The notes beneath the pieces are model-generated. The model did not search any database, was not told the DNA's origin, and worked only from the letters and a program-made list of their open reading frames with translations. Both the position numbers and the translations under genes were made by a program. Shown piece by piece: positions 34,468 to 45,236 of a DNA stretch of 64,000 nucleotides (positions are counted from its first letter, which is position 1; each line of letters begins with the position of its first letter). This stretch comes from Variovorax paradoxus (GTDB taxonomy: Bacteria; Pseudomonadota; Gammaproteobacteria; Burkholderiales; Burkholderiaceae_C). The stretch covers positions 3,348,001 to 3,412,000 of the forward strand of contig CP063166.1 in assembly GCA_016806145.1 (NCBI GenBank). The letters are read 5' to 3'.

Positions 34468-37125
34468 GTGAAAACAGTCAAACCCCTGCGGCTGAGCGTC
34501 ATCACGCGCCCCTTCCTGCGACAAGGCCAACAGCGCCTTGCGCTCACGGTGATGGGCATGGTGTCGATGGGCGAAGAGCCGGTGCTGCTGCCCGAGACCG
34601 AGTTCTGGAAGACGGTCTCCGAAGAACTCGGTCCCACCGGCGCCATCGACCTCGGCATGCCCAAGGCCTGCGCCGAGTTTCTCGCCACCGGCCATGCCTA
34701 CACCCATCACCAGGCCGAGAAGACGGCCTGCGCGGTCGAGCTGCGCGTGGGCGCGCTCGCGCGGCAACTGGTGGTGTTCGGCGACCGCTACTGGGTCGAC
34801 GGCCGCGCGAGCGCGCCGCAGCCCTTCGAATCGATGCGGCTGGACTGGAGCCGCGCCTATGGCGGCCCGGCCTTCGCCGACAACCCGCTGGGCATCGGCC
34901 ACCAGCCCGAACTCGTGAACGGGCTGTGGGTGCAGCGCTTGCCCAACGTCGAGCATCCGCAGCGCCGCATCGACCATCCGGGCCGCGAGATGGAGCCGGC
35001 CTGCTTCGGCGCGATCGACGTGAGCTGGCCCGCGCGCATGCGGCTGATCGGCAGCGACTACGGCGCGCACTGGCGCGAGCACCTGTTCCCCGGTTTCGCA
35101 CAGGACATGGACTGGCGTCTCTTCAACGCCGCCGCGCCCGAGCAGCGCTGGACCCAGGCCGACCGCATCGCGGGCGGCACGCCCTACGCGATCTGGAACA
35201 TGCATCCCGCGCAGCCCGTGCAGCGCGGCCGGTTGCCCGACTGGCGCGCGCGCGGCTTCGTGGCGCGCAAGGCGCAGGCCGGCAGCGACGAGCCCGAACA
35301 TTTCGACGAGGTCGAGCTGCGGCTCACCACGGCCTGGTTCTTCCCGCACCGCGAACAGATTGCACTGATCTTCCATGGCGAGACCGCGATCGCCGAGGAC
35401 GACGCCGCCGACATCACGCACCTCATGCCCGCGATCGAGCGCGCGGCCGATGCGCCGCGCCCGCTGGCCCACTACCTCGGGATCCTGCAGCGCCGCAGCG
35501 ACCCCGAGACCGGCGCGCTCCACACCTTCCGCGACGAGGAGCTGCTGCCCGCCGAGACCATCGGCCCCTGGATCGACCAGCTCGAGGACGAGGAATCGCC
35601 GCTGGTGCGCAACATGCGCGAACGCGCGCGCGTGCTGCGCGAAGACCTCGCCGACCAGGGCGTGGCCGCCGGCCACAAGCCGCGCCACTTCAAGGAACGC
35701 GCGGTGCCCGAGCCCTTCACCAGACGGCCCAGCCTCAGCGAATTGCCCGCGTTCATGGAGCGCGCCAAGGTCTACGAGCGCGAACAGCTGCAGAAGCTCG
35801 AGGACGGCCGCCGCGACCTCGCGCGGCATGCGAAGGCCAATGCGCCCGAGTCGCGCAAGGTCGGCTTCGACACCGGCGAGATGGTCGACGGCGCGCAGCG
35901 CACCGAGGTCAAGGGCCCGCCGGCCTTCGATGCGAAGACCGTGATGCAGGGCCTGCTGGGCATCGCGCCCGCCACGCGCAGCCCGCAGATGCCGCCCGAG
36001 CAGCAACACGCGCTCGAGCAGGCGGCCGAGAACGGCCGCCGCGGCCTGATCGACATGTATCGGCTCGGCGCCCAGCACCAGAGCGCCGCCGATGCGATGG
36101 ACGGCACGCGCGCGGCCGAGGCGCGCGAACGAGTGCTGCAACTCATGGCGACCACGCGCGATCTCTCGGGCCTGGACCTGACCGGCGCCGACCTCTCGGG
36201 CATCGACCTGCGCGGTGCGAGGCTGCACCGCACCCTGCTCGAGAGCGCCTCGCTCGCGGGCGCGCAGCTCGACGGCGCCGATGCCACCGAGGCCGTGCTG
36301 GTGCGCGCGAACCTCGCGCGGGCCTCGCTGGCCCACTGCGTGCTCGACCGCGCCAACCTGAGCCTCGCGCGCTGCGAGCGCACCTCGTTCGCGCACGCCC
36401 GGCTTTCCGAGACCACGAGCGAGAAGAGCCGCTTCGACCATTGCGACTTCGGCGGCGCGCAACTCGCGCAGCTGAACCTGTTCGGCATGCATTTCGAGGG
36501 CTGCCGTTTCGACGATGCGCATTTCGACTACGTGACCCTGCTCGAAGGCAGCCGGCTCGTGGACTGCGGCTTTCGCGGCGCCACGCTGCACAAGTTCGGC
36601 CTCATTTCTTGCGAGGTCGAGGGCCTGGACTTCACGGGCGCTTCGCTCGAAGCCTGCGCCTGGGCCCACACCGTGGCCGACCGGCGCGTGAGCTTTCGCG
36701 GCGCCACGCTGCGCACCACCTGCTTCGTCGGCACCAGCAGCCTGCGAACGGTCGATTTCGAAGGCGCCACGCTGGTCCATTGCAGCCTGCGCGAGATGCA
36801 GCTCGAGGGCGCGCGCTTCGTGCGCGCCACGCTCGACACCTGCGACCTCTCGGGCTGCGTGCTGACCGGCGCCGACCTCGGCGCCATCGATGCGCCCGAC
36901 AGCCTGTTCATCCGCGCCGACTTCACCCAGGCCTCGCTGCGCGGCGCCAACCTCATGAATGCCCATCTGCAGAAATCCCGCCTGCTCTCCTGCGACCTGC
37001 GCGAAGCCAACCTGTTCCGCGCCGACGTCTCGCAGACCGTGATCGACACGGTGACCGACACCCACGGCGCCCATCTCGAACAGGCCAAGACGCTGCCGCG
37101 CCGCGCGGCGGATCCGGTGCAATGA
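34468..37125 (+). CDS. DUF2169 adaptor fused to pentapeptide repeats
   Basis: An 885-residue protein from a GTG start. Residues 1 to about 310 match DUF2169, the type VI adaptor domain that loads cargo on VgrG/PAAR spikes. A helical linker follows, and residues about 564-860 are pentapeptide repeats of the A(D/N)LxG type (for example DLTGADLSGIDLRGARL), which form a right-handed square helix. It overlaps the next gene by four bases. The fusion of adaptor and repeat helix in one chain suggests a scaffold that presents the spike tip. Confidence 0.87.
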   Translation: MKTVKPLRLSVITRPFLRQGQQRLALTVMGMVSMGEEPVLLPETEFWKTVSEELGPTGAIDLGMPKACAEFLATGHAYTHHQAEKTACAVELRVGALARQLVVFGDRYWVDGRASAPQPFESMRLDWSRAYGGPAFADNPLGIGHQPELVNGLWVQRLPNVEHPQRRIDHPGREMEPACFGAIDVSWPARMRLIGSDYGAHWREHLFPGFAQDMDWRLFNAAAPEQRWTQADRIAGGTPYAIWNMHPAQPVQRGRLPDWRARGFVARKAQAGSDEPEHFDEVELRLTTAWFFPHREQIALIFHGETAIAEDDAADITHLMPAIERAADAPRPLAHYLGILQRRSDPETGALHTFRDEELLPAETIGPWIDQLEDEESPLVRNMRERARVLREDLADQGVAAGHKPRHFKERAVPEPFTRRPSLSELPAFMERAKVYEREQLQKLEDGRRDLARHAKANAPESRKVGFDTGEMVDGAQRTEVKGPPAFDAKTVMQGLLGIAPATRSPQMPPEQQHALEQAAENGRRGLIDMYRLGAQHQSAADAMDGTRAAEARERVLQLMATTRDLSGLDLTGADLSGIDLRGARLHRTLLESASLAGAQLDGADATEAVLVRANLARASLAHCVLDRANLSLARCERTSFAHARLSETTSEKSRFDHCDFGGAQLAQLNLFGMHFEGCRFDDAHFDYVTLLEGSRLVDCGFRGATLHKFGLISCEVEGLDFTGASLEACAWAHTVADRRVSFRGATLRTTCFVGTSSLRTVDFEGATLVHCSLREMQLEGARFVRATLDTCDLSGCVLTGADLGAIDAPDSLFIRADFTQASLRGANLMNAHLQKSRLLSCDLREANLFRADVSQTVIDTVTDTHGAHLEQAKTLPRRAADPVQ

Positions 37126-38255
37126 CGCCGGACACCCTGGCCCTGAAACTGCGCGGCGGCGAATTCATCGAGCGGCAGGACTTCCAGGGCATGCGCTTCG
37201 ATGGCCTGGACCTCAGCGGCGGCGCCCTGCGCGACTGCGACTTCTCCAACGCCAGCCTGCGCGGCGCGAAGCTCGCCGAGTCGGCCTTCGATGCCTGCCG
37301 CTTCGACGGCGCCGTGCTCGACGCGGCCGACCTGCAGCGCGCGGGCTTCCACCGTTGCAGCCTGGCGCGCGCGAGCCTGCGCGGCGCCGCGATGAGCCGT
37401 GCGGCCTTCAGCGACTGCGAGCTGCACGAGGCCGATGCCGCCGAGGCCAAGGCCGACCTCGCTGCCTTTCACCAGAGCCGGCTCGATGGCGCGAGCTTCG
37501 CGGGCGCGGAGCTCACGAAGGCCGTGTTCGGCGAAGCTAGCCTGGCCGGCACCCGCTTCGACGCGGCGACGCTGAACACCACCGTCTACTACCGCGCCGC
37601 GCTGCGCGATGCGCGCTTCACGGGCGCCAGCTTCCACAACGTGATCTTCAGCGAGGCCGATCTCGCGGGCCAGGACTTCTCGGGCCAGCAGTTCCGGCTC
37701 TGCCAGTTCATCGATGCCGAGCTCGGCGGCTGCAACTTCGACCGCGCGACGCTGGTCCAGTGCAACTTCAAGGGCGCGAAGCTCGCGCGCGCGGTGCTCA
37801 CCGCGGTGCATGCGCCGCATTGCCTGTTTCCCGAGGCCGACCTGCGGCATGCCGATGCGCGCGGCGGTCATTTCGACCAGAGCCTGTGGGTCGATGCGCG
37901 GCTCGACGACGCCGACTTGTCGGACGCGCGGCTCGAGCAGTGCGTGTTCCACCGCGCGCGCTGCCGGCGTACCTCGTTCGCGCGCAGCCGGCTCGTGTAT
38001 GCGGACTTCGCCTATGCCGACCTCGGCGAGGCCGACCTGCGCGGCGCCTTCTTCGAGCGCACGCAGATGCACCGCGCGCTGCTGTCCGGCACCCGCTGGG
38101 GCGAGCGCGGCGGCGTGCTCGACAGCGACCCGGCCCTGTTCGAGGCCGAGCGCTTCTCGGCCGCGCGCCAGGACCGGCCGCAACGCGCGGGCCGCGACGG
38201 CTTCGGCCGGCCGTTGCCTTCCACTTCCGACGACCTCGAGGACCTCGCACCATGA
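37122..38255 (+). CDS. Pentapeptide-repeat protein of the vgrG island
   Basis: A 377-residue protein made almost wholly of pentapeptide repeats (FDGLDLSGGALRDCDFSNAS and similar, from about residue 25 to 320), then a short unordered tail (RPQRAGRDGFGRPLP). Its ATG overlaps the stop of the DUF2169 gene and its stop overlaps the DUF3540 start. It is a second, free square-helix protein next to the fused one, which suggests the two stack or compete. Confidence 0.87.
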   Translation: MTPDTLALKLRGGEFIERQDFQGMRFDGLDLSGGALRDCDFSNASLRGAKLAESAFDACRFDGAVLDAADLQRAGFHRCSLARASLRGAAMSRAAFSDCELHEADAAEAKADLAAFHQSRLDGASFAGAELTKAVFGEASLAGTRFDAATLNTTVYYRAALRDARFTGASFHNVIFSEADLAGQDFSGQQFRLCQFIDAELGGCNFDRATLVQCNFKGAKLARAVLTAVHAPHCLFPEADLRHADARGGHFDQSLWVDARLDDADLSDARLEQCVFHRARCRRTSFARSRLVYADFAYADLGEADLRGAFFERTQMHRALLSGTRWGERGGVLDSDPALFEAERFSAARQDRPQRAGRDGFGRPLPSTSDDLEDLAP

Positions 38256-38941
38256 GCCCTGCCGCCCTGCGCGAACGCGCCTCTCCTCCCGCATCTTTTC
38301 CCGCCGCGCACGATGCGCCCGACATGCAGACCTTGCTGCACCGCCCACTGCCCGCGCCCGCCGCCTGGACCGGCAATGCGCTCGGCACCGTGGTGCAGGC
38401 CTTGCCCGGCGATGCCTTCCTCGTCGAGGCCGAGGCCGGTGGCGAACGCTGGCACTGCCCGCGTGCCGCGAGTTGCCTGCTGCAGCCTTCGGTCGGCGAC
38501 ACGGTGCTGGTGGCCGGACCGCGGCGCGACCAGGCCTACCTGATCGCCGTCATCGTGCAGGCCGACCCGGCACAGGCGCGGCTCGCGGTCAAGGGCGTGC
38601 TCACGCTGCAGGCCGGCACCCGGCTCGAACTGGCCGCTCCCGAACTCGATCTGCAGGCGCGCAAGGCCCAGGTCGAGATCGGCGAGATGGACTACCGCGG
38701 CGGCGAAGTGCGCATCACCACGCTGATCGCGCGCTTCGTCGGCCGCACCTGCGAGACCGTGCTCGACCGGCTCAGCGTGCTCACGCGCTCGAGCTTCAGG
38801 CTCACCGAGGAGGTCGAGCAGGTGCGCGCGGGGCAGATCGACTACCAGGCCGAGGAGACCCTGCGGCTGCACGCGAAGAACACGCTCGTGAGCAGCAAGG
38901 GCCTGGTCAAGGTGGATGCCGAGCAGATCCACATGGGCTGA
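38252..38941 (+). CDS. DUF3540 domain protein of the vgrG island
   Basis: A 229-residue protein of the DUF3540 family, always found in type VI islands beside DUF2169 and DUF4150 genes. After a proline-rich start it has an OB-like first half (GTVVQALPGDAFLVEAE ... GDTVLVAGP) and a beta-helix-like second half (TLQAGTRLELAAPELDLQARKA split by turns). This looks like a reduced VgrG-type OB plus needle. It may cap or extend the spike. No enzymatic motif is seen. Confidence 0.85.
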   Translation: MSPAALRERASPPASFPAAHDAPDMQTLLHRPLPAPAAWTGNALGTVVQALPGDAFLVEAEAGGERWHCPRAASCLLQPSVGDTVLVAGPRRDQAYLIAVIVQADPAQARLAVKGVLTLQAGTRLELAAPELDLQARKAQVEIGEMDYRGGEVRITTLIARFVGRTCETVLDRLSVLTRSSFRLTEEVEQVRAGQIDYQAEETLRLHAKNTLVSSKGLVKVDAEQIHMG

Positions 38942-38971
38942 CCCGAAAGTTCGCCCTGTCAAACCCCACAC

Positions 38972-39031
38972 CCGTTCACGCTGGGCTTGTCGAAGCGTCG
39001 CGCAGGGCTTCGACAAGCTCAGCCTGAACGG
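38972..39031. repeat. REP-like inverted repeat inside the vgrG operon
   Basis: Two 25-base arms (38972-38996 and 39007-39031) are inverted copies with 23 matches, around a 10-base loop. Each arm contains GCTTGTCGAAGC and ends in CCGTTCA. This is the widespread extragenic palindrome type of proteobacteria with the core CTTCGACAAGCTCAG. It lies in the only large gap of the island, so it may lower or stabilise expression of the PAAR-like gene. Confidence 0.75.
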
Positions 39032-39050
39032 ATCGGAAAAGGAGTCAACC

Positions 39051-39437
39051 ATGTTCGCCAACGCACAGATGATGGGCGTCGACCTCGCCTTCCCCGACGT
39101 CTGCAAGACGCCGCCGGCATTGCCGATCCCCTACCCCAACATCGCGCTCGGCCCGACGGCGATTCCCAACGCCTGGAACATCCTCTACGGCGGCACGCCG
39201 GCCCACAACATGGCGACCGTCACGCCGATCACCAACGGCGACAACGCGGGCGTGCTGATGGGCGTGGTCTCGCAGACGGTGATGGGGCCCTCGCGCCACA
39301 TCACGGGCGCCTTCACCGTGCTGCTCAAGGGCACGCCGTGCACGCGCATGACCAGCCTGTCGGTGCAGAACCGCTGCAACATCGTCGGCATGCGGATCGT
39401 GCCGAGCCAGTTCAAGGTGCTGGTACTGGCGGCTTGA
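39051..39437 (+). CDS. PAAR-like DUF4150 spike-tip protein
   Basis: A 128-residue protein of the DUF4150 family, the PAAR-like cone that sharpens the VgrG spike. Histidines and cysteines that could bind zinc are in HNMATVTPITNG, SRHITGAFTV and GTPCTRMTS. GGAG lies upstream of the ATG. The protein has no extension beyond the cone, so any cargo must be attached through adaptors rather than fused to it. Confidence 0.87.
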   Translation: MFANAQMMGVDLAFPDVCKTPPALPIPYPNIALGPTAIPNAWNILYGGTPAHNMATVTPITNGDNAGVLMGVVSQTVMGPSRHITGAFTVLLKGTPCTRMTSLSVQNRCNIVGMRIVPSQFKVLVLAA

Positions 39438-39449
39438 ACAGCCGATGTC

Positions 39450-39764
39450 TCAGGCGGCCGGGGTAGACGGCGCAGCGAACCAGTCCTCGGCCCAGGGCTG
39501 GCGCTTCACCGGCTGGAATTCGCTGAAGGTGAAGCGCGCGAGCTGCTCGCGGCTGAACGGATCGTCGAGGAAGAAGGCCTGCAACTGTTCGAGCGACTCC
39601 GCGCGCGCGAGCATGAAGCCGCCGGTGGCCGGCACCTTCGGGCCCGAGCACAGCAGCAGGCCGGCGTCGTAGCCCCGTTGAAGGTAGGCGCGGTGCGCGG
39701 GCACGGATTCCTGGATGCGTGCCAGCGGCACGAGGTAGTCGATCTCGACGATGAAGTGCTTCAT
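39450..39764 (-). CDS. YciI family protein
   Basis: A 104-residue ferredoxin-fold protein of the YciI/dehydrogenase-related group (MKHFIVEIDYLVPLARI ... HRAYLQRGYDAGLLLCSGPK ... FTFSEFQPV). The aspartate/histidine pair that may be catalytic is seen in EIDY and AHRAYL. It follows the Bug receptor gene on the same strand. Function unknown. Confidence 0.85.
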   Translation of the reverse strand: MKHFIVEIDYLVPLARIQESVPAHRAYLQRGYDAGLLLCSGPKVPATGGFMLARAESLEQLQAFFLDDPFSREQLARFTFSEFQPVKRQPWAEDWFAAPSTPAA

Positions 39765-39808
39765 GGACGGCGGGCAAGCACCCGCCGTGCCAGCGATGGC
39801 TACTCCGC

Positions 39809-40801
39809 CTATTCCGCCTTCACGCCCGCGGTGCGGATCACCGCGCCCCACTTCGCGGTCTCCGATGCGATGAAGGCATCGAACTCCTCGGGCGTGCCGC
39901 CGGCCGGAAAGGTGCCCATCGCATCGAGCTTCGCGCGCGTCTCGTCGCTCTTGATGATGCGCGCCACCTCGTCCGACATGCGCTTGACGATCTCGCGCGG
40001 CGTGCCGGCCGGCGCGAGCATGCCGGCCCAGGTGCTGCCGGTGAAACCCGCGAAGCCCTGCTCGATGAAGGTCGGCACCTCCGGCACCGCGGGCAGCCGC
40101 TTGTCGCCGGCCACGCCGATCAGCCGGATCTTGCCGGCCTTGGCCTGGTTGATGAGACCGGTGGGCGCATCGAAGAAGAGCTGGATCTGTCCGCCCATCA
40201 GGTCGGTCAGCGCCGGCACCGCGCCGCGGTACGGGATGTGGATCATGTAGGTCTTCGCGAGCGACTTCCACAGCTCGGTCGTGAGGTGCGCGGCCGAGCC
40301 GTTGCCCGACGAGCCGAAGCTCACCTTGCCGGGATTGGCGCGCGCGTAGTCGATCAGCTCGCGCGCGGTCTTGAACGGCGCATCGAGGTTGACCGCCGCG
40401 AGCAGCGGCGACACGCCCATCAGCGACACGCCCGCGAGATCCTTGCGCGGGTCGTAGGGCAGCTTCGGATAGAGCGAGGTGTTGGCCGCGTAGGCCGCGA
40501 TCACCACGCCGAAGGTGCTGCCATCGGGCGCGGCCTTGGCGACCGCATCCACGCCGATCAGGCTGTTGGCGCCGGGCTTGTTGTCGATCAGCACCGGCTG
40601 GCCCAGCCGCGTCTGCAATCCGATCTGCACCAGCCGCGCCATCTGGTCGGTGAAGCCGCCGGGCGTGTAGGGCACGACGATGCGGATCGGCTTGTTGGGC
40701 CAGGCGCTCTGCGCGAGCACCGGCAGCCCGAGCGTGGCGGCCGCACCGGCGGCGGAGCTGGCGATGGCAAAGCGGCGGCGCGACATCAGGGCATGGGGCA
40801 T
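39809..40801 (-). CDS. Bug family tripartite tricarboxylate transporter receptor
   Basis: A 330-residue periplasmic solute receptor of the Bug/TctC family. A Tat-like signal (SRRRFAIASSAAGAAATLG) is followed by the strand IRIVVPYTPGGFTDQMARL, the P-loop-like KPGANSLIG and the ligand loop AAYAANTSLYPKLPYDP. Bug proteins bind small carboxylates or amides; Burkholderiales carry many orphan copies without TctA or TctB, as here. Confidence 0.9.
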   Translation of the reverse strand: MPHALMSRRRFAIASSAAGAAATLGLPVLAQSAWPNKPIRIVVPYTPGGFTDQMARLVQIGLQTRLGQPVLIDNKPGANSLIGVDAVAKAAPDGSTFGVVIAAYAANTSLYPKLPYDPRKDLAGVSLMGVSPLLAAVNLDAPFKTARELIDYARANPGKVSFGSSGNGSAAHLTTELWKSLAKTYMIHIPYRGAVPALTDLMGGQIQLFFDAPTGLINQAKAGKIRLIGVAGDKRLPAVPEVPTFIEQGFAGFTGSTWAGMLAPAGTPREIVKRMSDEVARIIKSDETRAKLDAMGTFPAGGTPEEFDAFIASETAKWGAVIRTAGVKAE

Positions 40802-40904
40802 CGGGAACGGTCTCCTGCTTGTTATGGGCCGTCCGGGACGGACGGCATGCGGGCCATTCTCGAAGCGCGGGCCGCGTGCCCGTTCAGGGTTTGCCCGGCG
40901 CCGC

Positions 40905-41978
40905 TCAGAGCGGCAGGATCTCGGCCGCACTGCCGCGCGCCAGCCATTGCTGCAGCTCGTCCGACAGCCGCTGGGCCTCGCGCGTGGCCCGCGTCCAGGC
41001 CGCGATGCGGGCCTGCGCGTCGTTCTGGAAATGGATGAAGTCCTTGCGATCGGGCAGCTTGCCGTTGGGCAGGGTCTTCACCCAGTCGGGATCGGGCGCG
41101 AGCACCACCATGCGGTCGAGAAAGCCCGTCGACTTGTGGCGCCAGCGCAGCCCCTTGTCGAGCCAGCCCGGCACCACCGCGCGCTGGAAATGCGGGTACA
41201 GCACCAGGCCGTCGTCGACCGGCTGGTAGTCGAGGTGCAGGTGGTAGTCGGTGATGCCGCCGTCCCAGTAGGCGCCGCGCGGCGCGCCCGGGATGTCGTG
41301 CACCGCGGCCAGCAGGAACGGGATCGAGCACGAGGCCTGCAGCACCAGGTTGAAGTTGTCCTCGCGCAGCGCATGCTGGCGGGTGCGGAAGTCGCGCGTG
41401 CCGAAGGGCAACTCGGCGCCGGGCGTGGAGAACACGCAGCGCTCGAGCCAGGCGCCCAGCGTCTTGCGGTGCACGCTGTTCGACGCGAAGGCACCGAGGT
41501 AGCCAACGGGCGTGCGCGCCCTGCCCTCGCGCCCGAGGATGTGGCGCCCGCGCGAGGTCACCACGTGCAGCCGGTAGCGCGGATGCGCGAGCACCTCGCC
41601 GATGCGCCCGCCATAGAAGGCCTGCAGGCTCTCGGCGAAGCGTTCGCTCAGCTGGTGCGGACTCAGCCGCTTCTGCCCCGGCGGCACCTCGAACTGCTGG
41701 CGCACGTAGTCGTGTTCGAAGCGCTCGAAGGCCGTGACCGGATCGCCGAGGCAGGCCGTGGCCAGCCGCCAGGCGCCGATCGACGCGCCCACGAGGTGCA
41801 CCGGCTGGTTCGATTGCGTGAGCCACTCGCCGAAGACGAATCGATCGATCGGCCCGAGGATCAGCCCCTTGGGACCGCCGGCCGCGCCGGGGATGGTGCG
41901 CACATCCTGCGGCCGCAGGCCCTGGGCCTCGATGTGCAGGCGCGCGGCGGGGCCGGCGTAGATGCGCAGGGCCTTCAT
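40905..41978 (-). CDS. Patatin-like phospholipase
   Basis: A 357-residue serine hydrolase of the patatin fold. The nucleophile elbow is GASIGAW (Ser66), the catalytic aspartate is Asp239 in YWDGGITDYH, and the glycine-rich oxyanion loop is AAGGPKG near residue 35. No signal peptide is seen, so it acts in the cytoplasm on membrane lipid or acylglycerols. Its start overlaps the stop of vapC as ATGA, so its translation depends on the toxin gene upstream. This is an unusual partner for a toxin-antitoxin pair. Confidence 0.86.
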   Translation of the reverse strand: MKALRIYAGPAARLHIEAQGLRPQDVRTIPGAAGGPKGLILGPIDRFVFGEWLTQSNQPVHLVGASIGAWRLATACLGDPVTAFERFEHDYVRQQFEVPPGQKRLSPHQLSERFAESLQAFYGGRIGEVLAHPRYRLHVVTSRGRHILGREGRARTPVGYLGAFASNSVHRKTLGAWLERCVFSTPGAELPFGTRDFRTRQHALREDNFNLVLQASCSIPFLLAAVHDIPGAPRGAYWDGGITDYHLHLDYQPVDDGLVLYPHFQRAVVPGWLDKGLRWRHKSTGFLDRMVVLAPDPDWVKTLPNGKLPDRKDFIHFQNDAQARIAAWTRATREAQRLSDELQQWLARGSAAEILPL

Positions 41979-42388
41979 GGCTTGCCGTGCTCGAAGGGAT
42001 TGAGCAGCGCGACGCCGAAATTCGCGAAGTCGGCGACGTTGCGGGTCACCACGGTCAATGAATGCTGCCTGGCGGTGGCCGCGATCATGGCGTCTTCGTA
42101 CAGCGTGTTGGAGCTGCGATGCATGAGCTTGGCCCAGAGCCTGAAGGTGTCCGCATCCATCGGCAGGACGTTGTACGAGCCCGCGACCAGCGCGGCCCAC
42201 TGCTCGATCTCGTCGGCCTTGGCCGCGTCCTGCTCGCGCGTGAGTTCGATCCCGGCCTGGATCTCGCCGAGCGTCACGGCCGAGAGGTGCAGCTCGCTGT
42301 CCGCGATCGGCGTGAGCCACGCGATGACCGCGCCGTGCGGGCGCGGCTTGCGGAGTTCCGAAATGACGTTGGTGTCGAGCAGGTACAT
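41975..42388 (-). CDS. VapC-type PIN-domain toxin
   Basis: A 137-residue PIN ribonuclease. Acidic metal ligands are Asp5 (MYLLDTNVISE), Glu42 (LGEIQAGIE), Asp99 (LYEDAMIAATA) and Asp120 (TRNVADF). Toxins of this type cut tRNA or rRNA. It lies 13 bases after the antitoxin gene and overlaps the patatin start by four bases. Confidence 0.9.
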   Translation of the reverse strand: MYLLDTNVISELRKPRPHGAVIAWLTPIADSELHLSAVTLGEIQAGIELTREQDAAKADEIEQWAALVAGSYNVLPMDADTFRLWAKLMHRSSNTLYEDAMIAATARQHSLTVVTRNVADFANFGVALLNPFEHGKP

Positions 42389-42401
42389 GCGGCCCTCGTC
42401 C

Positions 42402-42659
42402 TCAGCGCAGCGGCGTGACCTTGCGCCTGCGGGCGGCGCCGCGCTCCGGCACCAGGAATTCGGTGCGTGCCTCGGGGGCCAGCAGCAGCTCCTTGAGCGA
42501 AGGACGAGCCGTCGCGTGCAAGCGCCGCCACTCGGCGGCCGGCACCAGCACGGCCGCCTCGGCACCGCGTTTCGTCACCATCTGGGGCCCCTCGGCCAGA
42601 CAGGCTTCGAGGAACTCGCTGAAACGCGCCTTGGCGTCCTGTACCGGCCAGCTTTTCAT
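42402..42659 (-). CDS. Phd/YefM-type antitoxin
   Basis: An 85-residue antitoxin. Residues 1-50 form the DNA-binding Phd fold (WPVQDAKARFSEFLEACLAEGPQMVTKRG), and the C-terminal basic tail would thread the PIN toxin. It is the first gene of the three-gene unit. Two ACTAGT palindromes at its promoter are the probable autoregulatory site. Confidence 0.9.
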   Translation of the reverse strand: MKSWPVQDAKARFSEFLEACLAEGPQMVTKRGAEAAVLVPAAEWRRLHATARPSLKELLLAPEARTEFLVPERGAARRRKVTPLR

Positions 42660-42676
42660 GGGAAACCACCAATCAG

Positions 42677-42694
42677 ACTAGTTAGATGACTAGT
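42677..42694. promoter_or_regulatory. Operator of the phd-vapC-patatin operon
   Basis: ACTAGT occurs at 42677-42682 and 42689-42694, 12 bases apart centre to centre, so the two sites face the same side of the helix within about a turn. Each is itself a palindrome. They lie 18-35 bases upstream of the antitoxin ATG, over its likely -10 region, as expected for cooperative repression by antitoxin dimers. Confidence 0.6.
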
Positions 42695-42723
42695 TTAACA
42701 GGTAGCTTCACCATCGGCTTCGC

Positions 42724-45093
<2,370 letters not shown>

Positions 45094-45236
45094 TGCTGAG
45101 TGGCGTCCCTGTCGCTGCGACCGGCCGGCCGGTCGCGTTGGTCGAATGAAGCGCGCGAGTTTGCCATAGTGAAAATGGCGTCCGGCCGCCGGCAGCGGAC
45201 ACTTGTCCGACCGCTCCACGCCCCCACCTCCCCACC

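Noticed and set aside
34114-37122. Minus-strand frame of 1,002 codons antisense to the DUF2169-pentapeptide gene
   Set aside because: The opposite strand has domain-level matches and the antisense frame has only repetitive low-complexity residues.
31658-39437. Reading the VgrG/PAAR set as a prophage tail
   Set aside because: No capsid, tape-measure, tail-tube or integrase genes are present, and DUF2169, DUF3540 and DUF4150 are type VI markers.
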